Source: Poronia punctata (lineage: Eukaryota > Ascomycota > Sordariomycetes > Xylariales > Xylariaceae). Taken from it: a stretch of DNA of 64,000 bases. Positions 12,207-23,002 of this stretch are shown here, piece by piece (within the stretch, counting starts at the first letter, position 1; each line of letters opens with the position of its first letter). The notes under the pieces are model-generated. The model had not been told where the DNA came from. It saw only the letters and a list, made by a program, of their open reading frames with translations, and ran no database searches. The translations under genes were made by a program, and so were the position numbers. The DNA is taken from positions 1 through 64,000 of the forward strand of contig MU401603.1 of assembly GCA_022579005.1 (NCBI GenBank). Direction: 5' to 3'.

Positions 12207-13946
12207 TTACAATTTCGCCTTGACCTTTTCCCATAATCCGAAACTCTCCAAGCCCGCGTCTCCGTCGAAGATGTCTCTTTCCACTTTTCTCGTGTTGAGC
12301 TATTTGTTGTTGTTAGTCAGTCACCTTATAGATGTATATCGGAAAAAGCGAGGGAGAGAGAGAGACTTACGTGTCTAGGACTTAATTCCGATACGTTCTT
12401 CACGCCGAGAAGTTTCATGGCCGTTACCGTTTCTGCTTGCAGAACTATTGATACATCAGGTTAGCACCAGCAGTTTAGTTTGAAACAAAAGAAAAAGGGG
12501 AATAGGTAATAAAGAACTTACTCTCAAGTGTCCGCTCAACGCCCTCCTGTCCACCAGCCCCCAAACCAAACAACGCCGCCCGTCCAATCCCGACAGCTTT
12601 AGCTCCCAAGGCAAGCGCCTTGACGACATCGGTCCCGCGCTTGATACCCCCATCAACCCAAACATCGATGCGATCAAACACCTCGGGACAATACTTCCGA
12701 ATCTCCAACAAAGTATGCACAGCCGGCGGCGCCGTATCCAGGGCCCGACCGCCATGATTCGACAGGATGATGGCCTTGACCTGCGGCGCATACTTGGCAG
12801 CCAGATACGCGTCCTCGTGCGTCTGAATGCCCTTTAGCACGATCGGTAAATCCGTATGTTTCGCCAACCAAGGCAGACTCGTCTTCCACGTCAGATCGGC
12901 AGCCGTCCCCCAGAATAACTGCTGTCCTACCCCGCCTCCGCCGGGACGACGCGAAGGTTCGGATTCGGAATTCACGCCCGCCGTGACGCCGACGGCGTTT
13001 CTGAAATTCTGCTTCTCGTCCAACTCGCGCTTTCCCGGCACCGGCGCATCAAGAGTCAAACACACGAACTTGAACCGATCGGCCATGCCGTTGATCCTCT
13101 TCAACATGGCCTCGCTCTTCGCCCGCTCGTTCTGCACGTATAGCTGCCATCCGAACATCTGGCCGGGCGCCGCATCCGACACGATCTGCTCGGGCGTCAT
13201 GGACGCGTTGTTCGAGATTATCTGTAGGGCGCCGAAGCGCGCACACGCCCTCGCTATACCCTGTTCGCCGTCCGGGTGGGCCAACCGCGCCATGGCGGCG
13301 GGACTGACGAAGATGGGGAGATTCACTCGGTGTCGGCCGCCGAGTAATGTGGTGGATATGTCGCACGAGGTGCAGTCTAGGAAGACGCGGGGCCGGAGGA
13401 GGATGTCCCGGTATGCGGAGTTATTGTTCTCCTTGGTCCAGAGGTCGTCGCTGGCGGACCAGTAATATGCCCATGCCTTGTCCGAGATGCGCTTCTGAGC
13501 GAGCTGCTCGATTTCGTCGAGGTTTAGGAGGGATTCCAGAGATGGGATTTCCTCCTCTTCTTTTCCCCCCTCTTCTGTTGTTACTGGTTTGCTGGGTACT
13601 AGCGTTGCTGGATCTACACGACCTAGCTTGGCTTCTGGCTTGAGGTTCTCCTCTAATGTCCCTGGTGGATGGACGGGGTCGTATTCCTCTGTTGCGTCCC
13701 GGCCTGCGAGCTGCATGATTACGCTTGACCCGCCCGGATGTGAGGGGAGGAAGTCGGTCACGTCGTAGACGTTGCCGTAGAGGATTACCCAGCAGCTTTC
13801 GGCCGAGGTATGTTTTGCCACTGATGTATTGTGTTAGTAATAAATCTTTTCTCACATGTATTGTTGTCGGGAAGAGATGTGTCAAAGTGTTCTACCCATC
13901 TTACATCTTACCTACCTTCTGCGGCACTAATGAGTTTCTCTGCCAT
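12207..13946 (-). CDS. Flavocytochrome b2-like FMN 2-hydroxyacid dehydrogenase (L-lactate dehydrogenase type)
   Basis: Predicted to oxidise L-lactate or a related 2-hydroxyacid at FMN and pass electrons to its own heme. Four exons on the minus strand: 13946-13916, 13820-12522, 12444-12371 and 12299-12207. They total 1,497 nt, giving 498 aa. The 31-nt first exon supplies [10 protein letters not shown] and restores the normal start of a cytochrome b5 domain (residues ~5-80). Heme ligands are probably H38 (in HPGG) and H61. The FMN domain spans ~110-490. Visible active-site residues: Y238 (WQLYVQ), D268 (LTLDAP), K340 (VLKGIQ), H366 and R369 (LSNHGGR). The last two exons encode the C-terminal tail, including MKLLGV and DIFDGDAG, usual in this family. 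The protein starts almost at the b5 domain, so no mitochondrial presequence is visible, unlike yeast Cyb2. Substrate is not settled by sequence. Confidence 0.93.
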
Positions 13947-14444
13947 GTTTGGTTATTCCGTAATGCCTTGTTTTATACGTTACTACAAGTATCCAAGCAC
14001 CAGTCCAAAACTTATTGAAAGATAGAGATTATTTATATAGAGTAAATAAATCGTGGAAAAAGATATCAAGTGAGGTTGAACTGACGACAATATGTTGCGA
14101 GGATTTCGGTTATATTTATCCCGTCAATTAGCGGTCTTCTATCCCCCCCCCCAGCTACCCCGGAGCTAGCCCAAGATGCCCCTGAGCGGTGACCCCCAAC
14201 CACCCCCCCATCCAGGTTAGCCGGGGGATCAACCCAACCTCGTAGTTGTACAGTATCCTTATCACTGTGTATTTACTATTCCCACTCAGCATGGCTTCCT
14301 GGCCTTGGGAAGTCGCTTGCTCGAAAATAAATCAAAATTGAGATAACGCCTCAAAGTGTTCCTTTCTATCTTGTCCTTATAACTATACATGCGTATCACC
14401 ATCATATTTAAATCCAATGCTGAGCTTGCGTCTACTCAAATTCA
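13947..14444. other. Intergenic DNA between two minus-strand genes
   Basis: This ~500-bp stretch holds the promoter of the flavocytochrome gene and the 3' UTR of the FolB-like gene. A run of nine C (14144-14152) and a second C-rich stretch near 14196 are the only notable sequence features. No coding signal was found. Confidence 0.5.
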
Positions 14445-15605
14445 TCATGACCCAACCCGGACCTCTACCGATGGACAATCGGCAAAAGGCACGGCGATCG
14501 GTTTCTCAAGACACACTCTGATTTGCCAACCTCTCTCTTTCATCATCTGCGGGCTGTCGCCTATTCGAAACTCGTTAAGGATCGTGTTGGCGATGTGGGT
14601 GCCGAGAGCCTCGAGAGTCTCGAAAGAAGAGTCTTCAAGAGTCTATAAACATATATTAGCCGAGGAGCTGTTCATTCCGGTTTTGCATATTGCAGGTTTC
14701 GTTCAGATTGCATATAGCAGCAATATGAAGATACATAGTATGCAAGTGGAAGAGACGACAGATGAACGAACAACAATATGCCAGGAGATACATACCTTGA
14801 AAACAATCTTCTCAAGCTCGGTATGGATATCCTCGCTAGCGTCGAACCGATCAATCTCAAGATCCACAACAACCATCTGCTTCGCCTCGCGCTCATTAGC
14901 ATTAACGCCGACGAGCGTGGGAACGCGCAAGTCGTGAAGGCGGAGACTGCGAGCGTACGACCGAAGCGGATTCGTCTTCTCCTCGCTGGATAAAGTTCTA
15001 GAATCATGAAAACAAGCCCTAGTCGTCAGACTGACGCCCGAACCGAGCAGCGAAGCCTTGGGCATGTGCAGCGTGAGGGCGAGCGAACGAAGTCGCGCGG
15101 CGTCGAGAAACGGCACCTGGTCCGGCGGGAGCGCAACACGACTACCGTCTAGGACGCGGCCCGTCATCTTGACCCAGAGGAGTTCGAAGACGTCGGCCGT
15201 GCTAGGGGTTGCAGCCGCGTTTGCGTTTGCCTTTGCGTTTGCGTTTGCCTTTGCATTTGCATTGCCGTTGCTGACAAGGTCCATACCTCCCAGAAGCGTC
15301 TTGCTAAGGTTGCCATAATGCACCGTCTCGGCGTTGACGGCGTCGCTGGCGGACGCCGTCTCGAAAGGTCGGGCAAACGACACTTCGGCCGAGAGAAGCA
15401 CGGGTTGGGATTTCGATCCACGACCCCAGGCGTCTCGACCGGCGTTCATGACGCTTTGTAAGTTGCGCACTCGCACCACTGCTTGCGGCTCGCCGGCGTC
15501 GGCCGAGACTTGCCATGTGCTTACGAGGGGCGCTGCCGGGTCCGGTTTCGGGTCCGGATCCACGCTCTTTGCGTTGGGTGGGGATTTCCATAGTGAGGAG
15601 AGCAT
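14445..15605 (-). CDS. Dihydroneopterin aldolase (FolB) domain protein
   Basis: Two minus-strand exons, 15605-14796 and 14642-14445, join in phase 0 (GTATGT...TATAG) to give 335 aa. The C-terminal half (from about residue 180) shows the FolB/dihydroneopterin aldolase pattern: LRVPTLVGVNANEREAKQ followed by a VVVDLEID strand, then after the intron a helix with LEALGTHIANTIL and a strand with RVCLEKPIAVP. The N-terminal half looks like a diverged second FolB unit (VVRVRNLQ, VLLSAEVSF, VHYGNLSK). FolB enzymes cleave 7,8-dihydroneopterin in folate synthesis. Fungi usually carry that activity in a trifunctional folate protein, so this stand-alone protein may instead be a paralogue of unknown role. 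An Asn/Ala/Lys-rich low-complexity insert (~112-135), encoded by a GCAAAN-type hexanucleotide repeat, separates the halves. Confidence 0.8.
15217..15265. repeat. Intragenic hexanucleotide repeat (GCGTTT/GCCTTT)n
   Basis: Eight or so imperfect copies of TTTGCG/TTTGCC/TTTGCA lie in the FolB-like gene and translate on the minus strand to an Asn-Ala-Lys-Ala run. Unit length is a multiple of three, so length changes would keep the frame. Confidence 0.75.
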
Positions 15606-16366
15606 CGTTTCTGATTTAAAGACTCTGTATCGGAAAAGATATCCTAGCGATATGAAAATAGGAGTGACGGTCCGGGTGACGGTTAACCCAGGTCGGATGG
15701 GAGGTATCTTTTGCTTTTTATATGTGTAATGCGGGGCTGTTAAAGGGAACGGGTAACCACATGGATTACTTTTTGTTTGTTGATGTTTATGTCAACAGGC
15801 CGTCATTTACCCGGCAAAGCTTTGCTATACCTGCCAAGCCTGAAGACAAACGAGCAAGTCGGTTACAGTTGTTAAAGATGTTTGTACAGATGAAGCTCTC
15901 TTTCCAAGTAGCAAGCAAGCTAAGCAAATCGGATTTTACATAGTATGTTGTGTGAGGTCATTGCAAGCTTTACAGAACCAACCAACCGCCCCACTAGCAG
16001 CTACCTATCATTCCCTACTGCACACTGCCCGCCCTACTTAATACACTGAAAACCGACAAGATTGCACTGGTCGTGATCTTGATCTAAAAGATATAGTTAA
16101 TAGGATATAAATATGCCCTCTTATATATCTTTGACAGACTATAATATTCGCATGTTTTGGGCTGTCCTGTTAACATCCAGATAGGGTGATGTCTTCAGTA
16201 TCCAATATCCTCATTAGACAGCGCTTGCTGAAATATGCGATTCATAAACGCCCCAACTCATAGCTTTGCGGAATCTCTATAACAAATAACCAACGACCAC
16301 CACTATCCATCTCTAGATCTACAGGTAACGACGGGCCCGTTACCTATACTCGAAGACGATAATTTC
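15606..16366. other. Intergenic DNA between two minus-strand genes
   Basis: The stretch holds the promoter of the FolB-like gene and the 3' flank of the acetyltransferase gene. Short open frames on the plus strand lack any motif or splice-consistent extension and are not annotated. Confidence 0.5.
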
Positions 16367-17125
16367 TCAAAAATCCCGGCCCATGATATAGTTTATATGA
16401 TTAGTATCACCTTCCATCCCCCATCTCGAAAAGTCAATGACCCGCTCCTCCATATCGCGGAACCCGCAGCTCAAATAGAGCCCATGGCCCTCCATGCTCG
16501 ATTCCAGGAAAGTCGGCAGACCCAGCGCTTGCGCTTGCTCTACCACGTAGTTGACCATCATCCTGCCGGCGCCTCTCCGCTTATGTTTGGGGTCGACATG
16601 GAGTAATCTGATGTCTAATGTTTTTTTTCCCCACCCGTTTCAACTATTAATAATCAATCGCCCCAAAAAGAAGAAGCAGGTTAAGTCCAAGTTCTGGACA
16701 AAGAATAATATAGAATGAAAAAACTTACGAACATGCTTCCTCCCCCCGAAATGCTTGGCCCGTAACTCGGCAATCCCACCAAACAACTCCTCACAAGCCT
16801 CCGGATTAGTCCCCGGGCCAAAAGTCCTTTTCGGCTCGGGCGCCTCGCCGCCGTCTTTGACATGCCATTGGCCGAAGGCTATCATTTGCGCATTGTCCGC
16901 GCTCGGCTCGACGTCTGTGTCGACGACTTTGGTCCATCGCACCGAAGGGTCTTGCGTTAGGACTTTGGCTAGATCTTCGGCGCGAGGGTTCCGGCCTGGC
17001 TCGGGCTCGGGAAATGGGCCTGGGAACAGGTATTTGTTGAATGGGTTTGGCGCGTATGCCAGCTTTTCGATCTCTGCCGAGCGAGGCGCGTCGGCTGCTG
17101 TGGCGGGTTGGAGTATGAGAGGCAT
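16367..17125 (-). CDS. GNAT-family N-acetyltransferase
   Basis: Two minus-strand exons, 17125-16729 and 16614-16367, joined through GTAAG...ATTAG, give 645 nt and 214 aa. The N-terminal start (MPLILQPATAADAP) is the usual first strand of fungal GNAT proteins. The acetyl-CoA-binding motif A straddles the join: LLHVDPKHKRRGAGRMM (R/QxxGxG/A core at ~145-149). It is followed by the motif B-like helix and strand (AQALGLPTFLESS) and GLYLSCGF, typical of GNAT C-termini. GNAT enzymes move an acetyl group from acetyl-CoA to an amine. The acceptor, which could be a small molecule or a protein, cannot be told from sequence. The gene is monocistronic and borders a long gene-free stretch. Confidence 0.88.
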
Positions 17126-20100
17126 CTTTTTTTATTTGTGTGAATGGGTGACAGTTAGTTTTCGCGATAAGATGTTGCTGCTTGACTTCGAGCCTGACTA
17201 GTAATTTTTACAATCTTGTATAATTCTATATATATCTCACTTGTCTTGAGCGACAAACTCTGGGGCTGGTATCAGACTACCTTACCTACTTATATATTGG
17301 ATCTGATTTTCTCTTACTCCTCATGTTCACGCGCGATATGCCCCATCTTCCGCTTACCTATGTAGAACTCCGACGCTTGATACTTTACCAGGCAATAAGC
17401 CGGGAGCAGGGCAAGGGTTGGGGATATGTCGTATATGCGAGCTTCCCGGGCCAGGTGAGTGAGTCACCCGGCAGTGGGCACATATGGGGTGGGTATATGT
17501 AAGCTGTTTTTACAGTGTACCCTGAAAGTATTTACCTACGGATACCGTCGGTTTGGCGCTTTAGGAAAGGTTTTCGATACTTTATGCACTAGACTAGCCA
17601 CGAGCCCTGCACTAGCCACATCTTAGCTAACATGCTTAGCCACAGCTCTGAATTGAGTGAACTTCACGAGTCTTCACCTACCTACTCGTAGACCTTCAAG
17701 TCAACTTGAAACTCATGGCTATGGCAGGAAAACAGGAGGCCATAGGTACTTTACCTAGTTCTGGTAGGCGGATTGGAAAAACATGGTCACGGGCAGCCGG
17801 GATTCAAGGATTGACTAGACTACAATGTCTGCCGGCCAGAGTTTTGAAGCGGTCAAACACGCAACGCATCGAGATGATCTGGAGTTATGATTTCTTTCTG
17901 GACTACCTACACAATATACAAGGGCACGCGCTCTTCCCAAAGCTCACTGGTGATACATCTATCCATCATATCTCGAAAATACTATATTTTTCTTCGGCCA
18001 TATCAACATAGCATTTGGGTATATTCTTATAGCCCAGTCAGACGTCCGTTTCACCCGCAACTCTTCTTCGGCATCAGCCAACCGGAACTTTAAGCCACTG
18101 AAGTTCTCCACGAGGTACTTGACCTTCTCGGTGCCGGGGTTAGAGATGACCTCCGGCCCCGAAGACGAGGGCGAGCTGCAAGCCTTCTTCTCGCGCCATG
18201 GCCTCGAGCTGCTTTGATGAAGCGCGGGAATACCTAGCGAGCGGTTGTCTCCCGAGAGATCCCGTCAACATGCCCCAGTGAGTAATTATGCGGCCACGAA
18301 GCTCCCGGCACGTCGTCCCCGCGTCCCCTTCGATTTTCCCGCTCGGAATATGGCGAGTAGGTATTCGATTTGCACTACGTCTACCTATCTAACCCACTTT
18401 GACTGCGCGGCGTAGTGTGTTAGAGCCGACTTCGAAGAGTAGAGTCCGATGTATTGGATTGATTTTCCACTTGGCTAAAATAAAGACACCCGGAATTCTA
18501 CTTTCCGCGACTAAAGGCCACGTGGAAAAATGGATGGCCACCTTACACCTTACCCTTCTTGCGAAACTCGGCCGAGCTATCGCACCTCGCTGTTTGGGTC
18601 TGGGAGGAGACCGAATTTTAGTGACGACAAGGTATTTGGTCTCGCTTTACCGTGCGTCTCGGCCATTTGCCTAGTAGGTAATAAATAGGTCAGGAACGGG
18701 AAGAAGAAGGGCGCGAAAGACGACGGCGCCGGATACGGGCTTCGCGAACTCGCGCGGGTTGACTACAGTCTACTGCCTAACTCATCGCGATCCGGGCCGT
18801 CGGCAGTAGAGTAGGCTTGAGGTTGATCAATGCGATGGATGGCACGGCGGACCTGAGCCCTAGACGCGGCACAAGACGCTGGGATAATAAGGGGAATACG
18901 ATGCGCCTGACGCTCGCGCGAGAGGCTATCGTCGGGTCGTGGATTGTGACGAGATGATGGCGAAGGGAGGGGATACCTATTCATAGCGCTGGCGCCGTCT
19001 GCGCGAGCATGACTTGGTGCGGTAATACTTTGTCGGGAAGGAGAGGCCGGACACGACCATGACGGGTCGTAGGTATCCACCGTCTTTGAGCGGTCCCGTC
19101 ACCAAGTCCATGATGGTGATGGAAGTCGCCTAGGCGCTCCCGACCCATGGTAATGCCGACGACGAGATCCCGGGGAGAAGGCCCGTGCTGTAGTGCTCGA
19201 GGAAGACGTCAAAAGTTACTCAAAAGTCCCTTTTAAAAGTGGTAGTAGGCAAGTATAGATATGTCTCTCAAGTGTCGCTTTACAAAGATTTCACGAACAC
19301 AAAAAGCCTGAAAGAATGACGAGCCAGTTTTAGGAAACGCCAGCTGGAGATTTTGCTAGACCCGGCCATGATCCCCCTTTCGCAACTGTTGTCGATACCA
19401 TCTCATCGTGCTCTGAAGAGATGGAGTGCTACCCTTGCCAGTCCTCTATTCATTAGTTCGAGCTCGCCTTAGCACAACTTACGAGCATTTACCTGGGTAG
19501 CATCCTCTAGCCTAGAAAATAAAGGTTTAGACCGAAGCGTCCGCTAACTATGTTGGCGAATGTATGAAGGTCGAAGTGAGAAGATTGTGTCAAACAACGT
19601 GTTTATAGAAGATCTAGGATCCATCACAACCAGGGCAGTCAAGCAGGGGAGAGATCGTAACGTGAATCTAGTCTATCGTAATGGCATCATAAGATAATAC
19701 ACACATTGTTAATCAACCCATCATGCCAAAGCTATCGAAAAGGTAAAAATAAGTATATTGTCGTGATAGGTGGTACTCCTTAAAGTCATCTAAGCTAAGA
19801 GAAATTATCTATGTAATAACCCTGCTAAAACATGGATGTTGGGTTAAGTTACTGACGCTGCATGTAATCTACACAAGTCCGAGTGTCCCGATGTCAGAAA
19901 TAAGGATCTAGAGTGGAAAATATGAAAGACTCTGTCATCTTTTGCCGGGATAAAACCAGCTTGGCTTCGATTTATGCAAGCCGTGATGGCATTACCCGCC
20001 GCCTCGTATTCCTCCGTTGTGGTAGCAGCTGGGTCTAAGCTAGCCCTCTTTGTGAGCAGCTACTTACCGGCCCGCCTACATTAATATCACTACCTTACTA

Positions 20101-20420
20101 TAAGATCTGTGCTTGGTGTAGGTATCTCGTCCAATACAAAGCGGGCGAGCGTCATTTAGCAGCCCGTGTACCCCCTTCTTCGAACCATTTAAAGCAAACC
20201 CACTTCGCGCGGGTGAAATAGTTCGGTATCCTACCAACAAATATTCATCAACAAGGTCGAAGCTAGGTCGAAGCTCTAAAACCCAATTCCATTAGCGATC
20301 TATCTATCTAACTACTAATAACCCCGTTCTCGTGCCCGTGAAAGCTTAACAACCTTCCTAGATACCTACGGATTCGAAAGATAACGTATGTAAGCCAGGA
20401 GAGGTCTACGAGTGAGCCCA
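17126..20420. other. 3.3-kb stretch without intact genes
   Basis: Composition is ordinary, but I find no open frame with a recognisable family motif. One protein-like minus-strand patch (about 18000-18390) is listed separately. The region leads directly into a P450 relic, so it may be decayed accessory DNA. Frequent CCTACC/GGTAGG words and single TACTCGTA octamers are typical of the other spacers in this window. Confidence 0.5.
18000..18390 (-). pseudogene. Possible protein-coding relic with a frameshift, unidentified
   Basis: Reading the minus strand from about 18390, one frame stays open for about 80 codons (containing RGRIITHWGMLTG and SSKQLEAMAREEGLQ) and ends near 18142. A second frame picks up with EVISNPGTEKVKYLVENF and KFRLADAEEELRVK. 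The amino-acid mix looks protein-like and the two pieces could be one frame broken by an indel. I recognise no family. It could be chance in GC-rich DNA. Confidence 0.2.
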
Positions 20421-21650
20421 GGCGAGAAATGTCTTCAACACAGCAGATAAAGAAGTACACCAAAGGAAGCGAGGGATCTTGAGCAAGGCGTTTTCCGTCA
20501 AGACTCTCCCCAACCACGCGCCGTTCATCATGTTCAAGCTTGAAGAGCTAGCGATTAAGCTGAGCGGTGGTGCGGTCCCGGCTCCCCCACGGTGATGAGG
20601 GGTCATGACGAGAATTAACCCTATTAACCCTATTAACCCTATTAACCCCAACCCTATCAAGATCTATATCGGATATCGCTAATCATCAGTATGCATGAAA
20701 AAGACGGGCCATGGATGGATCGCTTATGAAGAAACCCAGGTCGGATAGATCGTTCCTTTACGCATATACTCAAGGCTGCATACGCCCTGGGTAAGTATAC
20801 GAGGTACTATACCGAGAAGCATATCCAAGGACCGAGGCGAGGTCAAGGCCGAAAAGGAAGCTGTGAAGCAGCGCGGTTACAAGGATGTTCTGGACGACCC
20901 TATTAATAATAAGGACGACAAGACCGGATTTGTTCATAGTTTGAAGGAGGTTCTAAGAGAAGCAAGCCTTCTGGAGTGACCCTAGCGGTACCTAGCATAC
21001 AGGGGTGTTTCTGGAACCGACAGCTTGGCTCTATTATTTTCAGGCTCGAATACATCAACAACTGAAATCAACACCGCCATATTCTTCCTAGCGAGCCATC
21101 CACCCGTGCGCAAAAGACTGGAAAGTAAGCTCCTCAAATCCTTCCCCAAGCTCAACCAACATCCCCCTAGCACAGCCGAGAACCGTAATTACCTACGAGC
21201 TTGTCTGGACGAAGCCATGGGTCCCTGTCCATCCGTACCCTTAAGTATCCCTAGCGTCGTCGGCATCAGGGTGGTAGACGAAAAGATACCGGCCGGACTA
21301 GGCTAGGTATAAGTAAGAATCAATGCCTTACCTACTTCACCATCTTGCGCAACACGGAATATTTTCCATGGTCCGCGCGCGACTACCCCTATCTTCCCGA
21401 GCGCTGGGTCCTATATGAAAGGGAAAGAAGATGTCAAGACGACACGGGCGATAGTCTTTTAACCATTGACTCTCGGGCCACGATATTGTATCGCGCGGAA
21501 CTTGGTGCGCGAGATGACGTTCGTCGTGGCCCGCATCTTTTACCAGTTCGATGTCGATCGAGCCTGTTCCTCATAGTGGTGGACGCTCTACGGGGACTTG
21601 TTTGCCCAGCATCGGTATGAGGATTGCCCACTTCTTTCATGAGCAGTGGG
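20410..21650 (+). pseudogene. Shattered cytochrome P450 pseudogene
   Basis: P450 landmarks appear in the right order on the plus strand but in different frames with stops between them. A helix-C region starts near 20428 (NVFNTADKEVHQRKRGILS, then KAFS). A pre-I-helix region (20842-20976, containing KDVLDDP and LKEVLREASLLE) ends at a TGA. The I-helix lies at about 21050 (SGSNTSTTEINTAIFFL). The K-helix near 21210 reads DEAMGPCPSVP, so the invariant Arg of ExxR has become Gly. A PERW region is near 21400 (NTEYFPW...LPERW). The heme loop near 21460-21560 reads PLTLGPRYCIARNL with the cysteine codon at 21487. At least one old intron acceptor (TTTTCAG near 21050) may survive. A GGGTTAATA-type tandem repeat interrupts the middle. 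It cannot encode a working enzyme. It lies just upstream of the aminotransferase, so it may be a lost member of the NRPS cluster. Confidence 0.8.
20615..20656. repeat. 9-bp tandem repeat (TTAACCCTA)n, telomere-like
   Basis: Four near-perfect copies of TTAACCCTA followed by CCCCAACCCTAT lie inside the P450 relic. The unit resembles the common fungal telomere repeat CCCTAA with three extra bases. Confidence 0.7.
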
Positions 21651-21690
21651 ATGTTTTTACTTTGTTAAGAGAAGGGGCCTTGTGTGAGCG

Positions 21691-21734
21691 TTAAGGTTAG
21701 GGTTAACCCGGAGGTTGGGTTAGGGTTAGGGTTG
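21691..21734. repeat. Interstitial telomere-like TTAGGG repeats
   Basis: GGTTAGGGTTAACCC is followed by GGGTTAGGGTTAGGGTTG, giving three TTAGGG units. The stretch lies just after the P450 relic and about 110 bp beyond the 3' end of the aminotransferase gene. TTAGGG is the usual telomere repeat of filamentous ascomycetes. The array is far too short to be a telomere. Confidence 0.65.
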
Positions 21735-21844
21735 AAAAACAAGACTTGCCAATAGCCCGAATTGATGCCCCTTTTTAATCAAACATTTTAAACTGGGTAT
21801 AAAGATAAACGCTTTTTATAGTTTTGGTTAAGAAGAAACGAACA

Positions 21845-23002
21845 TTATTCTTCACGGAGAGCCTTTGAGATCCCACCAAGCCCAAGTTCCAACTCCTCCC
21901 ACGTCGGCCACCCATACCCCAGTCTAAAGAAACTATCGTCCCTCTCAAACCAGCCTCCTCGCCCGATATATACCCCATGTCTCTCCAATAACCTCTTATA
22001 GAACGCCTCGATCCCCCCAGCCGGCTCTTTCCGAATTTTAATAAAGCACATCACGCCTGCCTCGGGCTTCACCCAATCAAGCCACTCTATCTCCTGGGCT
22101 ACCCAATCCGCCACCCGATCTCTACGCTTGCGCATATCGGGGATAGTCTCGGCCAGTAATTCCTCCCGACGACCCAGGATCTGCTCGGCAGCCAGCTCGT
22201 CGAGCACACTCCCGCTAATGGCGATCTGTTCCTTGGCAGCGAGGAATGCTTCCTGGAGATCAGCATTGGTCGAAATCAGCCAGCCGATACGTAGACCGGG
22301 AACGCCGTAGGCTTTGGATAACGAAGATACACTGATGACGTGGTCGCCTAGTGTAGCAGCGGACGTAGAAGAAGAATCTTGCGGGTATTTGAGCTCCGAG
22401 TACGTCTCGTCGACGAGGAGGTAACACCCCCTTTCCTTGGCCAGGGTCGCAAGAGATTGTAGTTCAGAGGGAGTACACATTGTCCCAGTGGGGTTATTGG
22501 GCGAACAGATACTGATGAGTTTCGTTATGCCCGGGCGGATGGCGGACGCGATACGCGCCACGTCAACCCGATACTGCGTTTCGTACTCCAGGTCCATGAA
22601 TGTGATGTCGCAGCCTACGGAGCGCGGGATCTCCAGGTTGGTGGCGTAGTTGGGACGAGTGACGATGACGTGGTCCTTGGGGCCGAGGAGGGCCGTCTTC
22701 ACGATGAAGAGGGACATTGAGGCGCCCCCCGTCACGAGGACATGGTCCGGGGTGATGGGACTGCCTGCGGCTTGGGCGACGAGACGGCGGATCTCGCGAC
22801 TTCCTTGATGCTCTGCGTAGGTGAGGGCGGCATCTTGCGGGAAGGTGATGGATAGGGATTTCAGGGTTTGGTCTGATATGGCGCTCTCGGAAAGATTGTA
22901 TTTGATCACGGCGCCGACTTCCTCGGGCGCCTCCTTCTCAATGGGCATTCGTTGGTAATTCATCTTGAATCGCTCAGGAAAAATTAGGCCTAGGAATTCC
23001 AC
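21845..23002 (-). CDS. PLP-dependent class I/II aminotransferase
   Basis: Single-exon gene of 385 aa. Fold-type I aminotransferases move an amino group between an amino acid and a 2-oxo acid, or carry out related PLP chemistry. Seen: the NNPTG motif with N170, D198 and Y201 in LVDETYSELKYP (cofactor ring contacts), the Schiff-base lysine K230 in SVSSLSKAYGVPG, and R238 in GLRIGW (phosphate contact), followed by a normal C-terminal small domain. The first Met at 23002 is used here; a second in-frame Met at residue 14 (MNYQRMP) is an alternative start. Transcription runs away from the P450 gene 2.4 kb upstream on the same strand. Proximity to the NRPS suggests it prepares or modifies an amino-acid building block, but some relatives act in primary metabolism. 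The substrate cannot be read from the sequence. Confidence 0.9.
   Translation of the reverse strand: MEFLGLIFPERFKMNYQRMPIEKEAPEEVGAVIKYNLSESAISDQTLKSLSITFPQDAALTYAEHQGSREIRRLVAQAAGSPITPDHVLVTGGASMSLFIVKTALLGPKDHVIVTRPNYATNLEIPRSVGCDITFMDLEYETQYRVDVARIASAIRPGITKLISICSPNNPTGTMCTPSELQSLATLAKERGCYLLVDETYSELKYPQDSSSTSAATLGDHVISVSSLSKAYGVPGLRIGWLISTNADLQEAFLAAKEQIAISGSVLDELAAEQILGRREELLAETIPDMRKRRDRVADWVAQEIEWLDWVKPEAGVMCFIKIRKEPAGGIEAFYKRLLERHGVYIGRGGWFERDDSFFRLGYGWPTWEELELGLGGISKALREE

Noticed and set aside
12827..13465. 212-codon plus-strand frame
   Set aside because: It is antisense to the flavocytochrome b2-like gene, whose motifs are unambiguous.
14389..14937. 182-codon plus-strand frame
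   Set aside because: It is antisense to the FolB-like gene, including its second exon, and has no motif of its own.
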